The notes under the pieces were generated by a model. It was not told the DNA's origin. It made no database searches and saw only the letters and a program-made list of their open reading frames with translations. From contig PATG01000052.1 of the NCBI GenBank assembly GCA_002713555.1, positions 13,546 through 20,938 on the forward strand: a stretch of DNA of 7,393 bases, written 5' to 3'. Numbering within the stretch: position 1 is the first letter of the stretch; each line of letters begins with the position of its first letter. Below are positions 6,504 to 7,393 of this stretch, piece by piece. The DNA is from Planctomycetaceae bacterium (GTDB lineage: Bacteria > Planctomycetota > Planctomycetia > Pirellulales > Lacipirellulaceae). The translations under genes were made by a program, and so were the position numbers.

Positions 6504-7154
6504 TTAGTTCAATTCCTTGACATAAATGTTTCTGAACCAGATCGGCGGGCCGTGATGCTGAAGGACAATCGGCCCTCGGGGCAACTTGAACTGGGCAGCA
6601 AATCTGTCGAGCACGAGCTGGTCATTGAGATGGACCGTCACCATATCGTTTTCGACACGGATCTCAAAATGATTCCATTCCCCTACCGGATGATCAGCCG
6701 TTCGCAGCGGTTTCCGCTCTTCGGCGGTGTAAGGGACAATGCCACCCGACCCCAGGGGCGAAGCGTAAAGTTCTGACTTCCTGTCCCAGATCTCGACTTC
6801 TACCTCCTCAAACTCGCGGTAGTCCTCGTAGTCGGGCCGCAGCACGATTCCACTGTCGCCATCTTTTGAAATCTTCCAATCGATCAGTAGTATGAAATCG
6901 CCGTACTCTTTTTCGGTGCGCAGATTCTGCGTGGAGATGGTGTCGGGCTTCGGCTTCCAGCCCTTACCGTCGTAGAAAAGCGAACCTCCATCCACCCGCC
7001 AGTTTCCGCTCCCGTCGTAGGTCCAGCCGGTCAGATCGTGACCGTTAAAAAGCGACGTAAAGCCTGCGGGCGGCCCATCGGTGGAGACCGAATTACACCC
7101 CACCGACGATGCCAGAACAGTGACCAGACACAGCAGACTCAGCTTTAACGTCAT
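6504..7154 (-). CDS. DUF1080 domain lipoprotein (3-keto-disaccharide hydrolase type)
   Basis: A 216-residue exported protein made of one DUF1080 domain, a concanavalin-like beta-sandwich abundant in planctomycetes and Bacteroidetes and linked to sugar-polymer or 3-keto-glycoside breakdown. A hydrophobic signal (about 3-18) ends at Cys20 in SSVGC. The -3 residue is Ser rather than Leu, so lipid attachment is likely but the lipobox is imperfect. Family landmarks are FTSLFNGHDLTGW (32-44), YGDFILLIDWKIS (84-96), SGIVLR (101-106), VEIWD (120-124), EWNHFEIRV (159-167) and the closing GPIVLQHHGPPIWFRNI (194-210). The length fits a single-domain protein with no Big, cytochrome or sulfatase partner. 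ATG 7152-7154 is chosen because a strong Shine-Dalgarno sequence precedes it. It is convergent with the efflux operon and stands alone between recombinase-like fragments. The substrate is unknown. Confidence 0.9.
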   Translation of the reverse strand: MTLKLSLLCLVTVLASSVGCNSVSTDGPPAGFTSLFNGHDLTGWTYDGSGNWRVDGGSLFYDGKGWKPKPDTISTQNLRTEKEYGDFILLIDWKISKDGDSGIVLRPDYEDYREFEEVEVEIWDRKSELYASPLGSGGIVPYTAEERKPLRTADHPVGEWNHFEIRVENDMVTVHLNDQLVLDRFAAQFKLPRGPIVLQHHGPPIWFRNIYVKELN

Positions 7155-7163
7155 GAATTCTTT

Positions 7164-7172
7164 CCTCCTCCT
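7164..7172 (-). promoter_or_regulatory. Strong Shine-Dalgarno site for the DUF1080 lipoprotein gene
   Basis: Read on the minus strand the bases are AGGAGGAGG, ending 9 nt before ATG 7154-7152. This is a textbook ribosome site and fixes the start. It contrasts with the four plus-strand genes, none of which has a comparable one. Confidence 0.75.
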
Positions 7173-7264
7173 ATAATCGCCGGCAGCGATCCTCCGATCT
7201 CTGGCCAGAACGCAAATCGGCTGTCACCATTTCGAGAGGGTACACTAACCCAGATGGCGACACA

Positions 7265-7393
7265 ATCGGGCTCGAAGAGATCGACCAAGATACCTACGCA
7301 ACCAAAGGAACGGAGCTAAGAGACCGTGTAGCTCGTATCACACAGAAAATTGAATCGCATGATCGAAGTCGTGCAGAAGTTGGCGAAATTGCT
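7265..7393 (+). pseudogene. Fragment of serine site-specific recombinase (region after the zinc ribbon), truncated 5' and running off the window
   Basis: The plus frame is open from 7157 (after TGA 7154-7156) to the window end but has no ATG, GTG or TTG. From about 7265 the 43 residues look protein-like: EEIDQDTYATKGTELRDRVA at positions 4-23, then ITQKIESHDRSRAEVGEIA to the end. In large serine recombinases a segment of the form EEIDxxTYAxKxxELRDRxxxL plus a short coiled coil ending in DRSxxExxxLA comes just before the conserved KVFELSQ region. The catalytic resolvase domain should lie upstream, but that space holds the divergent DUF1080 gene, so the fragment is 5'-truncated. The family call is from memory. 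The part to the right of the window would decide it. A gene using a rare ATT start is possible but unlikely. Confidence 0.5.

Noticed and set aside
7172..7177. TATAAT hexamer on the plus strand
   Set aside because: No matching -35 at the right distance and no intact plus-strand gene starting downstream. It overlaps the minus-strand ribosome site.

Overview
The window looks like planctomycete DNA, most likely from a Pirellulaceae (Rhodopirellula-like) bacterium. The evidence is indirect: a small DUF1080 (3-keto-disaccharide hydrolase type) lipoprotein, protein fragments resembling the large serine recombinases common in that group, few recognisable Shine-Dalgarno sites on the plus strand, and moderate GC. 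No rRNA, tRNA or CRISPR array was seen.

Positions 1-5596 are a compact plus-strand block. It opens with the C-terminal 96 residues of a cysteine-rich (CCG) FAD/Fe-S oxidoreductase. A six-helix K+-channel-type membrane protein follows, overlapping its stop codon. After a 62-bp gap come an RND-type periplasmic adaptor lipoprotein (1074-2462) and, 8 bp later, a full-length AcrB/HAE1-type RND permease (2471-5596). Adaptor and permease form the inner part of a tripartite efflux pump. No outer-membrane channel gene lies in the window, so a TolC-like partner would have to come from elsewhere. The permease has Tyr where the first Asp of the TM4 proton-relay pair normally sits.

Positions 5597-6503 carry no convincing intact gene. 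They hold a start-less open frame (5859-6050) resembling the C-terminal end of a serine recombinase, a ~120-nt segment bounded by imperfect inverted repeats (6058-6179), and a cluster of short CTAGCGG-type repeats and hairpins (6258-6374).

Positions 6504-7154 (minus strand) encode the DUF1080 lipoprotein, behind a strong Shine-Dalgarno sequence. From about 7265 to the right edge the plus strand reads as a second recombinase-like fragment. It corresponds to a part of the protein that normally precedes the part found at 5859-6050. The right half therefore looks like a mobile-element graveyard around one intact gene, in contrast to the orderly left half.
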